DNA from: an uncultured Sulfurimonas sp.
GTDB taxonomy: Bacteria > Campylobacterota > Campylobacteria > Campylobacterales > Sulfurimonadaceae
Length of the DNA stretch: 64,000 bases
Direction: 5' to 3'
Assembly (NCBI RefSeq): GCF_963662755.1
Contig: NZ_OY759725.1
Span: 1,377,781-1,441,780 of the forward strand
The notes beneath the pieces are model-generated. The model searched no databases. It was not told the DNA's origin and worked only from the letters and a program-made list of their open reading frames with translations. Positions 1 through 9,405 of the stretch are shown piece after piece. Every line of letters starts with the position of its first letter. Within the stretch, counting starts at the first letter, position 1. The position numbers and the translations under genes are program-made.

Positions 1-1
1 A

Positions 2-337
2 AATGCAGAAGTAATCGCAACTTTTACAAATGGTCTTCAAAGTAGTGTTGGTAAAATTGCTGTTTATCATTTTAGAAATGAACAAGGTCTTGAACGTGCT
101 AGTGGAACAAGGTTTTACGCAGGAAACAATAGTGGAGAACCTATCTTTTATAAAGATGCAAGTGGAGAAAATATTATTGGTACAGATATAACAAACTTTC
201 ATCTTGAAGGTTCAAACGTTCAAATGACATCAGGATTAACTGACCTTATTATACTTCAAAGATCTTTTGATGCTAATTCTAAATCCATAACTACCGCAGA
301 TGAGCTGATGCAAAAAGCTCTACAGATGGATGCTTAA
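2..337 (+). CDS. Flagellar hook-family protein (FlgE-type), C-terminal part
   Basis: The reading frame is open from the window edge to a TAA at 335-337, so only the last 111 residues are present. The end (a TDITNFHLEGSNVQM segment followed by SGLTDLIILQRSFDANSKS) is the C-terminal axial rod/hook signature shared by FlgE, FlgF and FlgG, in which N- and C-terminal helices pair in the D0 core. A second, complete FlgE follows 125 bp downstream. Campylobacterota commonly have two FlgE-like genes, one in a fliK-flgD-flgE cluster, so this is probably that paralogue. FlgE is inferred rather than shown, because the diagnostic N-terminus lies outside the window. Confidence 0.8.
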   Translation, partial: NAEVIATFTNGLQSSVGKIAVYHFRNEQGLERASGTRFYAGNNSGEPIFYKDASGENIIGTDITNFHLEGSNVQMTSGLTDLIILQRSFDANSKSITTADELMQKALQMDA

Positions 338-410
338 CGCATCCTATCTCCTATTTAAAACCCCTCTTTTTAACTAACATAACAAACTAAAATCTTATTA
401 CTTTTAAAAG

Positions 411-428
411 TTGGAACACTAAATGCTA
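411..428 (+). promoter_or_regulatory. Sigma-54 (RpoN) promoter of flgE
   Basis: TTGGAACACTAAATGCTA has the invariant GG at 413-414 and GC at 425-426, exactly 12 nt apart as in -24/-12 promoters (consensus TGGCAC-N5-TTGC). It lies about 35 bp before the flgE start. In Campylobacter and Helicobacter the hook gene belongs to the RpoN/FlgSR class, so both sequence and gene fit. Confidence 0.75.
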
Positions 429-462
429 TTTATCTATACTATAATAGATAAAAGGACAAATT

Positions 463-2577
463 ATGTTAAAGTCACTTTTCTCCGGTGTATCCGGACTACA
501 ATCACACCAAATTGCGATGGATGTAGAATCAAATAATATTGCAAATGTAAATACTACAGGTTTTAAATACTCTCGTGCGAATTTTTCAGATCTTTTAGCT
601 CAAACAAAAGCTATTGCTACAGCTCCTCAAGGTGATTTGGGTGGTAAAAATGCTGTTCAAGTTGGACTTGGTTCTACTGTTAGTTCTATGACACGTATTT
701 TTTCGCAAGGTTCGGTTCAAAACACTGATAAAAGTACCGACGTTGCGATTCAAGGAGATGGTTTTTACATAGTTTCTCCAGATGATGGTAACACTTATAA
801 GTATACTCGTGCAGGTGACTTTAAGTTTGATGCAGGTGGAAATTTTGTTGATAATAATGGTTATGTAACTCAAGGATGGCTTAGAGACCCAGTTACTGGA
901 AAAGTTGACTCAACTGCACCTATAACTGACATAAACATTCCTCCAGGACTTACAACTCCAGCTAGTGCAACACAAGAAGTTGTACTAAAAGCAAACCTAA
1001 ACTCTGGACCATTGGTAGAGAGTTTTTCCCCAGCTTATGAGATTGCATCTGGTGCTAGTAACATTCAACCAGCAGCAAAAGATGCAAATGGAAATGATAT
1101 TGCCGCTGGTAATATTGGTGTAATGTTCAATGAAGTTGGAGAAGCATTTTCTCTTCAACAAGATCAAGGTGTATGGGTTTCATTTTTAAACTCAACATTA
1201 ACGGCAGGTACTGTTGTGGCAAATACAGCTATGGATATAACATTCAATGTAGATCCAGAACTTGGAATAGCAGGTAATGCTGTAAATGTTACAGCAGCAG
1301 CAGGAGCGACACCTGCTGAAACAGCTAACAACTATGTGGCTGCTATTAATGCCAAAAGCTCAATCACTGGTATCACAGCATCTGTTAATTCTAGTCAACA
1401 AATTTCACTTTTAAATACAAATGGCTCGTCTTCTGCATCTCACAATATAAATATGGTTGTGACTTCAGGTTCAGGATTAGCAGGTGGTTCAAGCATTACA
1501 GCTCATAGATATCAGTACAATACAACTTCAGCAGCAAGTGTAGCTGGAGGAGATAAAACTTTTACATCTATGGCAGATTTGAGAAAATGGATGGAAGATG
1601 AAGCCAATAATCAGGGTGGTGCAACTAATGGTATAACAATAGCAGTAAATGATTCTGGAAAATTCGTTGTACAAAATCCAAATAATGGTGTACATGATTA
1701 TGATATGAATCTTAAAATTACTGCATATACAAACAAAACGACAGGTGCAGTAGTAACGGAAAATACTCGTTTTACTAGAAATATGGAAGCACTAAATTCT
1801 GTTTTACCTCAAGCTAGTGGTGGTCAAGCTTTTTCACAAAGTTTTAATGCAGCTACACACTCAAGCTCTATAGATGTTTTTGATTCACTAGGTTCTAAAC
1901 ATACTCTTAGAATGGAGTTTAGAAAAACAGAACTAGATACATCAACAGGTAGTACATGGGCTATGAACATAAGTGTTCCAGCTCCGGCAACAATAGATAC
2001 AACAGCACCATTTGATGAAAAAACAGGTTCTATTCGTTTTAACAATGATGGTTCACTTGCAACTTATAATCCGCCAAATATATCTTTTTCAGGTAACAAT
2101 GGTTCAGCACCAGATCAACAAGTAAACCTTAGCTTTGGTACTGCAAATGCATTTGATGGTATGACGAGTTTTGATAGTGATTCTTCTACATCAGGAATAA
2201 GCCAAGATGGTTACACTGGTGGGGATTTAGTTGGTATTAGAATCGATCAAAGTGGTACTTTAGTTGGTTCATTCTCAAACGGTCGTTCTTTTGGTTTAGC
2301 ACAAATTGCAATGGCTAAGTTTACAAACAACGAGGGACTCTCAACTGAGGGTGGAAATATTTATACTCAAACTGCCAACTCTGGAGATCCTATAATCGGT
2401 ACAGCTGCAACTGCTGGACGTGGATTTATCCAAGCTTCAGCACTTGAAGCATCAAATGTTGACCTCTCAAGTGCTTTAACACAGTTAATAATTATACAAA
2501 GAGGTTTCCAAGCAAATGGTAAAACTATTACTACCTCTGATCAACTTCTTCAAACTCTTATAGGGTTGAAAAACTAA
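463..2577 (+). CDS. flgE: Flagellar hook protein FlgE
   Basis: This is the structural subunit of the flagellar hook, exported through the flagellar type III apparatus. At 704 residues it is much longer than enterobacterial FlgE (about 400) and matches the enlarged Campylobacterota form. The N-terminus (LFSGVSGLQSHQIAMDVESN, then NIANVNTTGFKYSRANF) is the flagellar rod/hook D0 signature. The C-terminus (SNVDLSSALTQLIIIQRGFQ) is its partner helix. The middle is Ser/Thr/Asn-rich beta structure, the surface-exposed and fast-evolving part. The ATG follows an AAAGGA ribosome site at 451-456. A sigma-54 promoter lies upstream and a strong intrinsic terminator downstream, so it is probably a single-gene unit. 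Confidence 0.95.
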   Translation: MLKSLFSGVSGLQSHQIAMDVESNNIANVNTTGFKYSRANFSDLLAQTKAIATAPQGDLGGKNAVQVGLGSTVSSMTRIFSQGSVQNTDKSTDVAIQGDGFYIVSPDDGNTYKYTRAGDFKFDAGGNFVDNNGYVTQGWLRDPVTGKVDSTAPITDINIPPGLTTPASATQEVVLKANLNSGPLVESFSPAYEIASGASNIQPAAKDANGNDIAAGNIGVMFNEVGEAFSLQQDQGVWVSFLNSTLTAGTVVANTAMDITFNVDPELGIAGNAVNVTAAAGATPAETANNYVAAINAKSSITGITASVNSSQQISLLNTNGSSSASHNINMVVTSGSGLAGGSSITAHRYQYNTTSAASVAGGDKTFTSMADLRKWMEDEANNQGGATNGITIAVNDSGKFVVQNPNNGVHDYDMNLKITAYTNKTTGAVVTENTRFTRNMEALNSVLPQASGGQAFSQSFNAATHSSSIDVFDSLGSKHTLRMEFRKTELDTSTGSTWAMNISVPAPATIDTTAPFDEKTGSIRFNNDGSLATYNPPNISFSGNNGSAPDQQVNLSFGTANAFDGMTSFDSDSSTSGISQDGYTGGDLVGIRIDQSGTLVGSFSNGRSFGLAQIAMAKFTNNEGLSTEGGNIYTQTANSGDPIIGTAATAGRGFIQASALEASNVDLSSALTQLIIIQRGFQANGKTITTSDQLLQTLIGLKN

Positions 2578-2603
2578 GCTCTTTAGAGCTAGTTTTTTCT
2601 TTT
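2577..2603 (+). terminator. Intrinsic terminator of flgE
   Basis: AGCTC (2577-2581), loop TTTA and GAGCT (2586-2590) form a short hairpin followed by a T-rich tract (2592-2603). It begins at the flgE stop codon, as expected for a strongly expressed single gene. Confidence 0.7.
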
Positions 2604-2616
2604 AAACTCATTACGA

Positions 2617-2622
2617 TATAAT
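2617..2622 (+). promoter_or_regulatory. -10 box for purT
   Basis: A perfect TATAAT preceded by CGA. The implied start is near 2629, followed by an AAGGA ribosome site at 2639-2643 and the ATG at 2653. No clear -35 is seen, which is usual for Campylobacterota sigma-70 promoters. Confidence 0.55.
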
Positions 2623-2652
2623 TTCCTCAATAAAATTGAAGGAATTATCTAG

Positions 2653-3816
2653 ATGCAATTCTCCGCTCCATTAAAATCAAACTCAAAAAAAGTAATGTTA
2701 CTAGGTTCAGGTGAACTAGGAAAAGAAGTAGCCATAGAAGCTCAAAGATTAGGTCTTGAAGTTGTAGCAGTTGATAGATACCAAAATGCTCCAGCTCATC
2801 ATGTTGCTCATCGCTCTTATGTTGTAAATATGCAAGATAAAGATGCTCTTTTAGAGATTATTCAGCGTGAGAAACCTGACTACATTCTACCTGAGATTGA
2901 GGCTTTATCCATAGATGCTCTCTTTGCAGCGGAAGATAAGGGCTACAATGTAATTCCAAATGCATCTGCTGTTAGTAAAACTATGAACCGTAAAAATATT
3001 CGCACTTTTGCAGCGGAGGTTTTAGGTCTTCATACAGGACCTTATGAGTTTGTAACTACCGAAGAAGGTCTTAGAGATGCATCTGCGCGTATGGGTTATC
3101 CTTGTGTTGTTAAGCCTGTTATGAGTTCATCAGGTCATGGTCAAAGTGTTCTTAAATGTGCTGAAGATGTATCAAAGTCTTGGGAGATTGCAAAAGAGGC
3201 TCGCGGAGATGCTAGTGAGCTTATCGTTGAAGCCTTTGTAGATTTTGATTATGAGATAACAATGCTAACTGCAAGAAATGGCAAAGAGACTGTCTTTTGT
3301 GAGCCTATAGGACATGAGCAAAGAGATGGGGATTATGTTTTTTCATGGCAACCGATGCAGATGAGCGAAGTTGCAAAGCAAAAATCACAAGAGATAGCTA
3401 AGACTATAACTGATGGTCTTGGCGGTCGTGGTCTTTTTGGAGTTGAACTTTTTGTAAAAGGAGATGAAGTTTACTTTTCTGAAGTAAGTCCTCGTCCACA
3501 CGATACTGGAATGGTTACTCTAATCACTCAGTCTCAAAGTGAATTTGCTCTGCATCTGCGTGCTGTTCTTGGTCTTCCTCTTGGTTTTACATTTTATGGA
3601 GATGGTGCATCTGCTGCTTTTAAATCTACTAAACATAACTTCGCTCCTGTTGTTGATGTTGATGATAGTCTCTTTAGTGATAACTCATTTGTAAGAGTAT
3701 TTTCAAAGCCAGAAGCTCACGAGGGGAGAAGACTTGCTGTTGCTCTTGTTTTTGATGAGGTTGAAAAAGCACTGGAAAAATCACGTGAACTTATAGAAAA
3801 AGTGAGTGATGCATAG
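2653..3816 (+). CDS. purT: Formate-dependent phosphoribosylglycinamide formyltransferase (PurT)
   Basis: PurT makes formyl-GAR from GAR, formate and ATP in purine synthesis, by-passing the folate-dependent PurN. The 387-residue length matches the family. It shows the N-terminal pre-ATP-grasp Rossmann part ([20 protein letters not shown]), the ATP-grasp core ([17 protein letters not shown]) and the metal/ATP region ending in [20 protein letters not shown]. The stop TAG at 3814-3816 abuts the next ATG with no gap, so a dehydrogenase is translated from the same message, although no metabolic link between the two is obvious. Confidence 0.95.
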   Translation: MQFSAPLKSNSKKVMLLGSGELGKEVAIEAQRLGLEVVAVDRYQNAPAHHVAHRSYVVNMQDKDALLEIIQREKPDYILPEIEALSIDALFAAEDKGYNVIPNASAVSKTMNRKNIRTFAAEVLGLHTGPYEFVTTEEGLRDASARMGYPCVVKPVMSSSGHGQSVLKCAEDVSKSWEIAKEARGDASELIVEAFVDFDYEITMLTARNGKETVFCEPIGHEQRDGDYVFSWQPMQMSEVAKQKSQEIAKTITDGLGGRGLFGVELFVKGDEVYFSEVSPRPHDTGMVTLITQSQSEFALHLRAVLGLPLGFTFYGDGASAAFKSTKHNFAPVVDVDDSLFSDNSFVRVFSKPEAHEGRRLAVALVFDEVEKALEKSRELIEKVSDA

Positions 3817-4740
3817 ATGAAAATAGTTCTTTTAGATGCCCTAACTTTTGGAGATGCAGATTTAAGTGCATTTGATTCTTTAGGTGAGATTGAAATTTTT
3901 AAAACAACTTTAGCAGATGAAGTACAAAAACGTATAACAGACGCTGATGTTATAGTGACTAACAAGGTTGTTATAACAGATGCACTTATGGCAGAAGCTA
4001 AAAAGTTAAAACTTATATGTATAGCTGCAACAGGTATGAACAATGTAGATTTAGAAGCTGCATCTAAGAGAGGCATAGAAGTTAAAAATGTAGCTGGATA
4101 CTCTACTGATTCAGTTATTCAACACACTTTTTCTATGCTTTTTTACCTTTTAGGACATTCAAGATATTATGATGAGTTTGTAAAAGATGGTTCGTATGCG
4201 AATAGTCCTATATTTACAGATGTATCAAAATCATTTTTTGAAGTTAAGGGTAAAAAATGGGGGATAATTGGTCTTGGAGATATTGGTCGTGGTGTTGCAA
4301 ATATAGCATCTGCTTTTGGAGCTGAAGTTTTTTACTACTCAACTAGCGGAGTAAATAGAACTCAAGATTATCAAAGAGCTAACTTAGATGAGCTTTTAAA
4401 TAGTTGTGATATTATCTCTATTCATGCACCTTTAAATGAAAAAACAAACAACCTTTTAGATTATGAACAGTTGTTAACTTGTAAAGATGGAGCTGTTATT
4501 TTAAACCTAGGACGTGGCGGTATTGTCAATGAAGAGGCGGTTGCAAAGATTATAGATGAAAAAAATATCTCTTTTGGTCTTGATGTTTTAAGTTCTGAGC
4601 CGATGGTTGCAAACCATCCTCTTTTAAGTATTGAAAATAAAAACAACTTATATATTACTCCTCATATAGCTTGGGCATCTGTTGAAGCGAGAGCTACTCT
4701 AATAGCATCTGTTGTGGAAAATATAAAATCCCTGAAGTAG
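3817..4740 (+). CDS. D-2-hydroxyacid dehydrogenase (glycerate/hydroxypyruvate reductase type)
   Basis: A 307-residue NAD(P)-dependent D-isomer 2-hydroxyacid dehydrogenase. Visible features are the nucleotide-binding loop GLGDIG near residues 151-156, NLGRGGIVNEEA carrying the catalytic Arg region, and the C-terminal catalytic His in ITPHIAWAS. The closest functional match by eye is glycerate dehydrogenase/hydroxypyruvate reductase (HprA), which interconverts hydroxypyruvate and D-glycerate. Lactate or phosphonate dehydrogenases share the fold, so substrate is an inference. The gene starts directly at the purT stop. Its 3' end overlaps the likely true start region of the downstream YqaA-like gene. 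Confidence 0.85.
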   Translation: MKIVLLDALTFGDADLSAFDSLGEIEIFKTTLADEVQKRITDADVIVTNKVVITDALMAEAKKLKLICIAATGMNNVDLEAASKRGIEVKNVAGYSTDSVIQHTFSMLFYLLGHSRYYDEFVKDGSYANSPIFTDVSKSFFEVKGKKWGIIGLGDIGRGVANIASAFGAEVFYYSTSGVNRTQDYQRANLDELLNSCDIISIHAPLNEKTNNLLDYEQLLTCKDGAVILNLGRGGIVNEEAVAKIIDEKNISFGLDVLSSEPMVANHPLLSIENKNNLYITPHIAWASVEARATLIASVVENIKSLK

Positions 4741-5132
4741 CACTTTTTCTCTCTGCCTTTTTGGCAGCTACTATATTTCCTCTTTCTTCTGAAGTAGCTT
4801 TTGTGGCTGCTTTAAAAAATGATATGCCGTATTTAAATGCTATGATTTTTGCATCTAGTGGAAATATTTTGGCAATTATTGCTAACTATTGGTTTGGTTA
4901 TTGGTTATATGAAAAAGCAAAAACAAAATTAAATTCTTCAAAAACAGGTATGAAAAGTTTAAGATATGGACATAAGTATGGTTACTTTATACTTCTTTTT
5001 ACTTGGTTACCTCTTATAGGTGATCCGCTAACACTTGTAGCTGGTGTTTTAAGACTTCGGTTTGTTTGGTTTGTTATAATTGCTGGAAGTCTCAGGATTG
5101 CAAGGTATTACTTTTTAGCTCTTGTGGTATAA
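4728..5132 (+). CDS. YqaA/DedA-like small integral membrane protein, probable ATC start
   Basis: A hydrophobic protein with PLSSEVAFVAAL near the N-terminus and a later FTWLPLIGDPLTLVAGVLR segment. This arrangement is that of YqaA, a small branch of the DedA membrane proteins (putative lipid-flipping or half-transporter role; no defined function). The only standard start in frame is TTG at 4761, which has no ribosome site and would cut the first membrane helix (ALFLSAFLAATIFP). Reading upstream, the frame is open back to 4686, and ATC at 4728 follows a GGA-containing stretch and yields PEVALFLSAFLAAT after the initiator. I therefore place the start at 4728, within the dehydrogenase gene. The exact start is uncertain. 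Confidence 0.6.
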   Translation: MPEVALFLSAFLAATIFPLSSEVAFVAALKNDMPYLNAMIFASSGNILAIIANYWFGYWLYEKAKTKLNSSKTGMKSLRYGHKYGYFILLFTWLPLIGDPLTLVAGVLRLRFVWFVIIAGSLRIARYYFLALVV

Positions 5133-5133
5133 T
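5128..5133 (+). promoter_or_regulatory. -10 box directly before the sensor kinase
   Basis: TATAAT ends 7 nt before the ATG at 5141, and no AGGA-type ribosome site lies between. Transcription from this box would start at or next to the ATG, giving a leaderless message. Confidence 0.45.
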
Positions 5134-5140
5134 TGATATT

Positions 5141-7726
5141 ATGAAAATTTTTTTATTATCTATAGTTTTTATATCTTCTTTGCTTGCTTCTGAAAATTCT
5201 TTAAATAAAGTATCCTTACAACTTTTATGGTTAGATCAGTTTCAATTTGCGGGTTATTATATTGCAAAAGAAAAAGGTTTTTATAAAAAAGTTGGTTTAG
5301 ATGTAGATATCAAACAAATTGAGCAAGATATGGATACCGTAGAAGAGGTTCTAAGCGGTAGATCTACTTATGGTATAGGGCGTTCGAGTTTGATAAAATT
5401 ACGCTCAGAAGGTAAGAAGATTATCTTGGTATCTGCTATATTTCAATCCTCTCCATTTGTACTACTAAGTTTAAATTCATCCAATATAAATAGCATAAAA
5501 GATTTTGTTGATAAAGAGTTAATGCTAACAAAAGATGCAGTAGAATCAGCTTCCATAAGAGCTATGATAAGGGCAAGTGGTGTTGATGAACAAAAGATAA
5601 AATTTAAAGAACACACTTTTAAATTTAAAGAATTTTTAGATAAAAAAGTTGATGTATATGCTGGGTATACTTCAAATGAAAAATATATATTGGATAAAAA
5701 AGGCATAAAATACAAAATATTTTCTCCTAAAGATGAAGGTTTTGATTTTTATAGTGATATTCTTTTTACATCTGAAAAAGAAGCAACTCTAAATCCTAAG
5801 AGAGTTAAAAAGTTCAAAGAAGCTTCACTAAAAGGTTGGAAGTGGGCATTTGAAAATATAGAGCAGAGCGTTGAGCTTATATATAAAAAATACAATTCTC
5901 AAAATAAATCTTTTGAAGCTTTAATGTATGAAGCACAAGAGTTAAAAAAACTTGCATATTCAGATAATATAAAACTTGGAGATATTAGTGAAAAAAAAAT
6001 ACTTAGAATTTTTGATATATATAAAATCATAGGACTTGCGAAAAATAAGTTAAATGCACATGAGTTTATTTTTAATAGCTGTTCAGATATTTTGACTGCA
6101 AAAGAGCAAAATTATCTTAGAGAAAAAAAAGAGATAAGCATCTGTGTACTACCATCATCTCTTCCATATAGTGGAATAAAAAATGAAAAAGTTGTAGGAA
6201 TAGGTGCTGAAATTTTAGATATTGCAACTAGTTATATATCTACTCCTTTTAAGCTTGTTCATACTGATTCTTGGAAAGAGTCCTTACTTAAAGCTAAAAA
6301 TGGAGAGTGTGATTTACTACCTATACTTGAAGATGTCCCATCAAGAAGAGAGTATCTTAACTTCACAACACCATATTTTGAAGACTCTTTGGCTATTGTA
6401 ACCAATGACTCACAAAATTATATTTTAGATATAGATAGCATTTTGGATAAAGAGTTTTCTATAGTTGAGGGTTATTCATATATTGAAACCTTGCGTGAAA
6501 AATATCCACATATAAAACTCAACATTGTACCAACAAGAAAAGATGGATTTTTAGGTGTTCAAAGTGGTAAATATTATGGACATATAGATCTTATGATGAC
6601 GGCTGCTTATTATATGCAAAACTACTCAAGAGTAAATCTAAAAATTGCTGGAGTCTTTGAAGATAAAGTGAAAATAAGTTTTGGTATTAAAAAAAGTGAT
6701 AAAGTTCTTTTTTCAATATTTGAAAAAATTGCACATAATTTAAAACCTAAAGAGATTCAAAACATTTTAAATAAGTGGGTTTCTATAAATTATACAAATG
6801 AATATAACTATAAATATATTAAACGAATTTTGGTCTTTATCTTTGTAGTTGGATTGGTGTTTTTTTATAGACAATATCTTTTAAAGAAAAAAAATAAAGA
6901 GTTAGAAAAATTACAAAAAGAGTTAGTTGAGTTAAATAAATCTCTAGAGTATAAAGTAAAAGATGCAGTAAATGAGATAGTTAAAAAAGATGCATATATG
7001 TTGCACCAATCACGTTTGGTTCAAATGGGTGAGATGCTAAGTATGATTGCACATCAATGGAAACAACCCTTAAGCTCTATATCAACAATGCAAATAGCTA
7101 TAAGAATGTCAATAGAACTAGAAAAATATGATCTTAATGATAAAAAACAAAGAGATGAGTTTATAGAATTTTTATTTAAAAAACTCGATAAAATAGGAGC
7201 TTATACTCAAAACTTAAGTCAAATAATCTCAGATTTTAGTGACTTTTACAAACCAAACAAAGAGTCTCAAACGATGCGTTTGGATAGTGTGATAGTAAAA
7301 GCATGTCATTTAGTTGAAGATAGCATGATTATGAATAATATTGTCATTAGTCTAAATCTACATTCTCAAGCTCTCGTAGATCTACATGAAAATGAATTTA
7401 TGCAAGTTATTTTAAATATACTAAACAATGCTAAAGATCAGTTAATAGATAAAAATATAGAAAATCCAATAATAAAACTTCTTAGTTATGATGCAGATAA
7501 AGAGATAGTTTTGAAAATAAGCGATAATGCAGGTGGGATAGATGAATATACAATGCCTCTTGTTTTTGACCCTTATTTTTCTACAAAGTTAGATAAAAAT
7601 GGTACAGGTTTAGGACTCTATATGTCAAAAAATATTATAGAAGATTATCACAATGGAAGCATAAGTGTTGAAAATGATGCCAAGGGTGCTGTTTTTATCA
7701 TTAGGATTAAAGCCAAAGAGATATAA
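5141..7726 (+). CDS. Sensor histidine kinase with two periplasmic solute-binding domains
   Basis: An 861-residue inner-membrane sensor. Start at 5141 gives a classic signal peptide (MKIFLLSIVFISSLLAS). The first periplasmic domain (about 25-280) resembles NMT1/THI5/SsuA-type binding proteins (LLWLDQFQFAGYYIAKEKGF). The second (about 310-540) resembles family 3 amino-acid-type binding proteins (FTTPYFEDSLAIVTND). One membrane helix follows (ILVFIFVVGLVFFY), then a coiled coil and a kinase core with the H-box MIAHQWKQPLSSI. The HATPase boxes are NILNNAKDQ, DNAGGIDEY and GTGLGLYMSK. There is no receiver domain and no cognate regulator next to it. The ligand is unknown; a pyrimidine-, sulfonate- or amino-acid-like compound would fit the binding folds. 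Confidence 0.85.
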   Translation: MKIFLLSIVFISSLLASENSLNKVSLQLLWLDQFQFAGYYIAKEKGFYKKVGLDVDIKQIEQDMDTVEEVLSGRSTYGIGRSSLIKLRSEGKKIILVSAIFQSSPFVLLSLNSSNINSIKDFVDKELMLTKDAVESASIRAMIRASGVDEQKIKFKEHTFKFKEFLDKKVDVYAGYTSNEKYILDKKGIKYKIFSPKDEGFDFYSDILFTSEKEATLNPKRVKKFKEASLKGWKWAFENIEQSVELIYKKYNSQNKSFEALMYEAQELKKLAYSDNIKLGDISEKKILRIFDIYKIIGLAKNKLNAHEFIFNSCSDILTAKEQNYLREKKEISICVLPSSLPYSGIKNEKVVGIGAEILDIATSYISTPFKLVHTDSWKESLLKAKNGECDLLPILEDVPSRREYLNFTTPYFEDSLAIVTNDSQNYILDIDSILDKEFSIVEGYSYIETLREKYPHIKLNIVPTRKDGFLGVQSGKYYGHIDLMMTAAYYMQNYSRVNLKIAGVFEDKVKISFGIKKSDKVLFSIFEKIAHNLKPKEIQNILNKWVSINYTNEYNYKYIKRILVFIFVVGLVFFYRQYLLKKKNKELEKLQKELVELNKSLEYKVKDAVNEIVKKDAYMLHQSRLVQMGEMLSMIAHQWKQPLSSISTMQIAIRMSIELEKYDLNDKKQRDEFIEFLFKKLDKIGAYTQNLSQIISDFSDFYKPNKESQTMRLDSVIVKACHLVEDSMIMNNIVISLNLHSQALVDLHENEFMQVILNILNNAKDQLIDKNIENPIIKLLSYDADKEIVLKISDNAGGIDEYTMPLVFDPYFSTKLDKNGTGLGLYMSKNIIEDYHNGSISVENDAKGAVFIIRIKAKEI

Positions 7727-7782
7727 ATTATAATTAAGCCCAAAATAGTAAAATTTGAAAATTTTTAAGAAGTGATGTTGAT

Positions 7783-9402
7783 ATGAGAAGTGATGTTTTA
7801 ATAATTGGAGCAGGTGGAGCAGGTTTAGTTGCTGCTATAAATGCTCATGAAAATGGTGCAAAAGTAAGAGTAATAACAAAAGAATACCCAACAAGAAGTC
7901 AGACTTGTATGGCTCAAGGCGGTATAAATGCAGCTCTTGGTAATGCTGGAGATGACAGTGTAGAGGCGCATATAAAAAATACTCTAAAATCTGCTCACGG
8001 TATAGCAAATGAAGATGCGGTTAGGCTTTTGTGTGAGAGTGCGCCAGATGCAGTTGAGTGGCTAGATAGCATAGGTGTGTGTTTTTCAAGAACAAAAGAT
8101 GCAAAGATAGCTCAAAGAACTCTAGGTGGTGCATCTGCTCCTCGTGCTTGTTATGCTCAAGATTATACAGGTTTAAAAATACTTCATACTCTTTATGATA
8201 GATGCATGAGTCTTGGCATCGAGATATTAAATGAGAGATATCTTTTAAATTTTATAACACATAAAGATGAAAGTGACGAGAGTTATGTAGGCGGTGTTAG
8301 TGTTTTAAATATAAGAAGTGGAGATGTGGAGAGCTACACAGCTGCATCTGTTATAGTTGCAACAGGTGGTTATGCTCGCATCTATGACAAACACTCAACT
8401 AACTCAATAGCTTCAACTGGAGATGGTTTAGCAGCTGTTTTACGTGCTGGTGCAAGACTGAGTGATATGGAGTTTGTGCAGTTTCATCCAACAGCACTTA
8501 AAAACTCATCTATTTTAATATCTGAGAGTGCTAGAGGTGCAGGTGGTTACTTGTTAAACTCAAAGGGTGAGAGATTTACTAACGAGTTAGCTCCGCGTGA
8601 TGAGGTTGCTCGTGCTATAAATGATGAGATGAACAAGGGTGAAGATATATTTTTAGATATCAGACATCTTGGTGAAGAGTTTATAGATGAAGAGTTGCCA
8701 CAAGAGAGAAAACTAGCAAAGCTTTATGAAAATGTAGATCCTGTTTATGATCTAATACCGATAAAACCAGTAGCTCACTATACTATGGGTGGAATGGAAG
8801 TAGATGAAAACTCTATGACAAGCATAAAAGGACTTTATGGAGTAGGAGAGTGTGCAAATCACAAAGTTCATGGAGCAAATCGTCTTGGTGGAAACTCTCT
8901 TTTAGAGCTTATAGTTTTTGGAAGAGAGGCTGGGAAAAATGCAGCTTTATATGCAAAAAGTTTTGATAAAAACATAGATGCATCTAAGCAGATACAAAAC
9001 GATAAAAACTTTCTTGAAGATATAAAAAGTTTTACTAATGAGGTTGATTTTTATGAAAAACGCTCACAAGTAGGAGATATTTTTTATAAAAATGTCGGCA
9101 TCTCAAGAGATAAAAATAATTTAAAAAATACCTTAGATGCTATAAGTAAAATTAAAAAAGAGCTGCCTCTTATGGGAGCAAAAGATAAATCTAGCATCTA
9201 TAACACTAACTTAGTAGAGTTTATAGAGTTTGCTAACATTCTAGAACTTAGTGAAGTTATCTTGGTTTGTGCTATTAGCAGAAATGAGAGTAGGGGTGCT
9301 CACCATAGAAGTGATATGCCATGCGAAAACAATGCTGAATTTAAAGCTCATACAATAGCTTTTAAAGAAAAAAGTGTACTTTGTACAGACTTTATGGAGT
9401 AG
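7783..9402 (+). CDS. Succinate dehydrogenase/fumarate reductase-type flavoprotein subunit
   Basis: A 539-residue FAD protein with the dinucleotide motif GAGGAG (residues 9-14). Substrate-site signatures are EFVQFHPTALKN, the catalytic Arg in LAPRDEVARAIND, and HGANRLGGNSLLELIVFGR. At the position of the FAD-linking His of FrdA/SdhA (RSHT) it has RSQT, with Gln at residue 40, so covalent flavin is not expected. No Tat or Sec signal is present, so it is cytoplasmic. The Fe-S partner follows after 3 nt, which argues against L-aspartate oxidase. No membrane anchor is adjacent, so the electron partner is unknown. Likely reactions are fumarate reduction or a related enoate/dicarboxylate reaction. 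Confidence 0.8.
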   Translation: MRSDVLIIGAGGAGLVAAINAHENGAKVRVITKEYPTRSQTCMAQGGINAALGNAGDDSVEAHIKNTLKSAHGIANEDAVRLLCESAPDAVEWLDSIGVCFSRTKDAKIAQRTLGGASAPRACYAQDYTGLKILHTLYDRCMSLGIEILNERYLLNFITHKDESDESYVGGVSVLNIRSGDVESYTAASVIVATGGYARIYDKHSTNSIASTGDGLAAVLRAGARLSDMEFVQFHPTALKNSSILISESARGAGGYLLNSKGERFTNELAPRDEVARAINDEMNKGEDIFLDIRHLGEEFIDEELPQERKLAKLYENVDPVYDLIPIKPVAHYTMGGMEVDENSMTSIKGLYGVGECANHKVHGANRLGGNSLLELIVFGREAGKNAALYAKSFDKNIDASKQIQNDKNFLEDIKSFTNEVDFYEKRSQVGDIFYKNVGISRDKNNLKNTLDAISKIKKELPLMGAKDKSSIYNTNLVEFIEFANILELSEVILVCAISRNESRGAHHRSDMPCENNAEFKAHTIAFKEKSVLCTDFME

Positions 9403-9405
9403 ATA

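Noticed and set aside
595..873. Minus-strand open frame inside flgE
   Set aside because: A shadow of the flgE reading frame: no start signal and no recognisable protein.
7768..7797. Direct repeat AGAAGTGATGTT across the flavoprotein start
   Set aside because: Two 12-nt copies flank the ATG, probably a small local duplication; it offers no alternative start, since the upstream ATG frame stops at once.
7783..9402. L-aspartate oxidase (NadB) as identity of the flavoprotein
   Set aside because: NadB also lacks the FAD-linking His, but here an SdhB-like Fe-S subunit follows after 3 nt, which fits a dehydrogenase/reductase complex.
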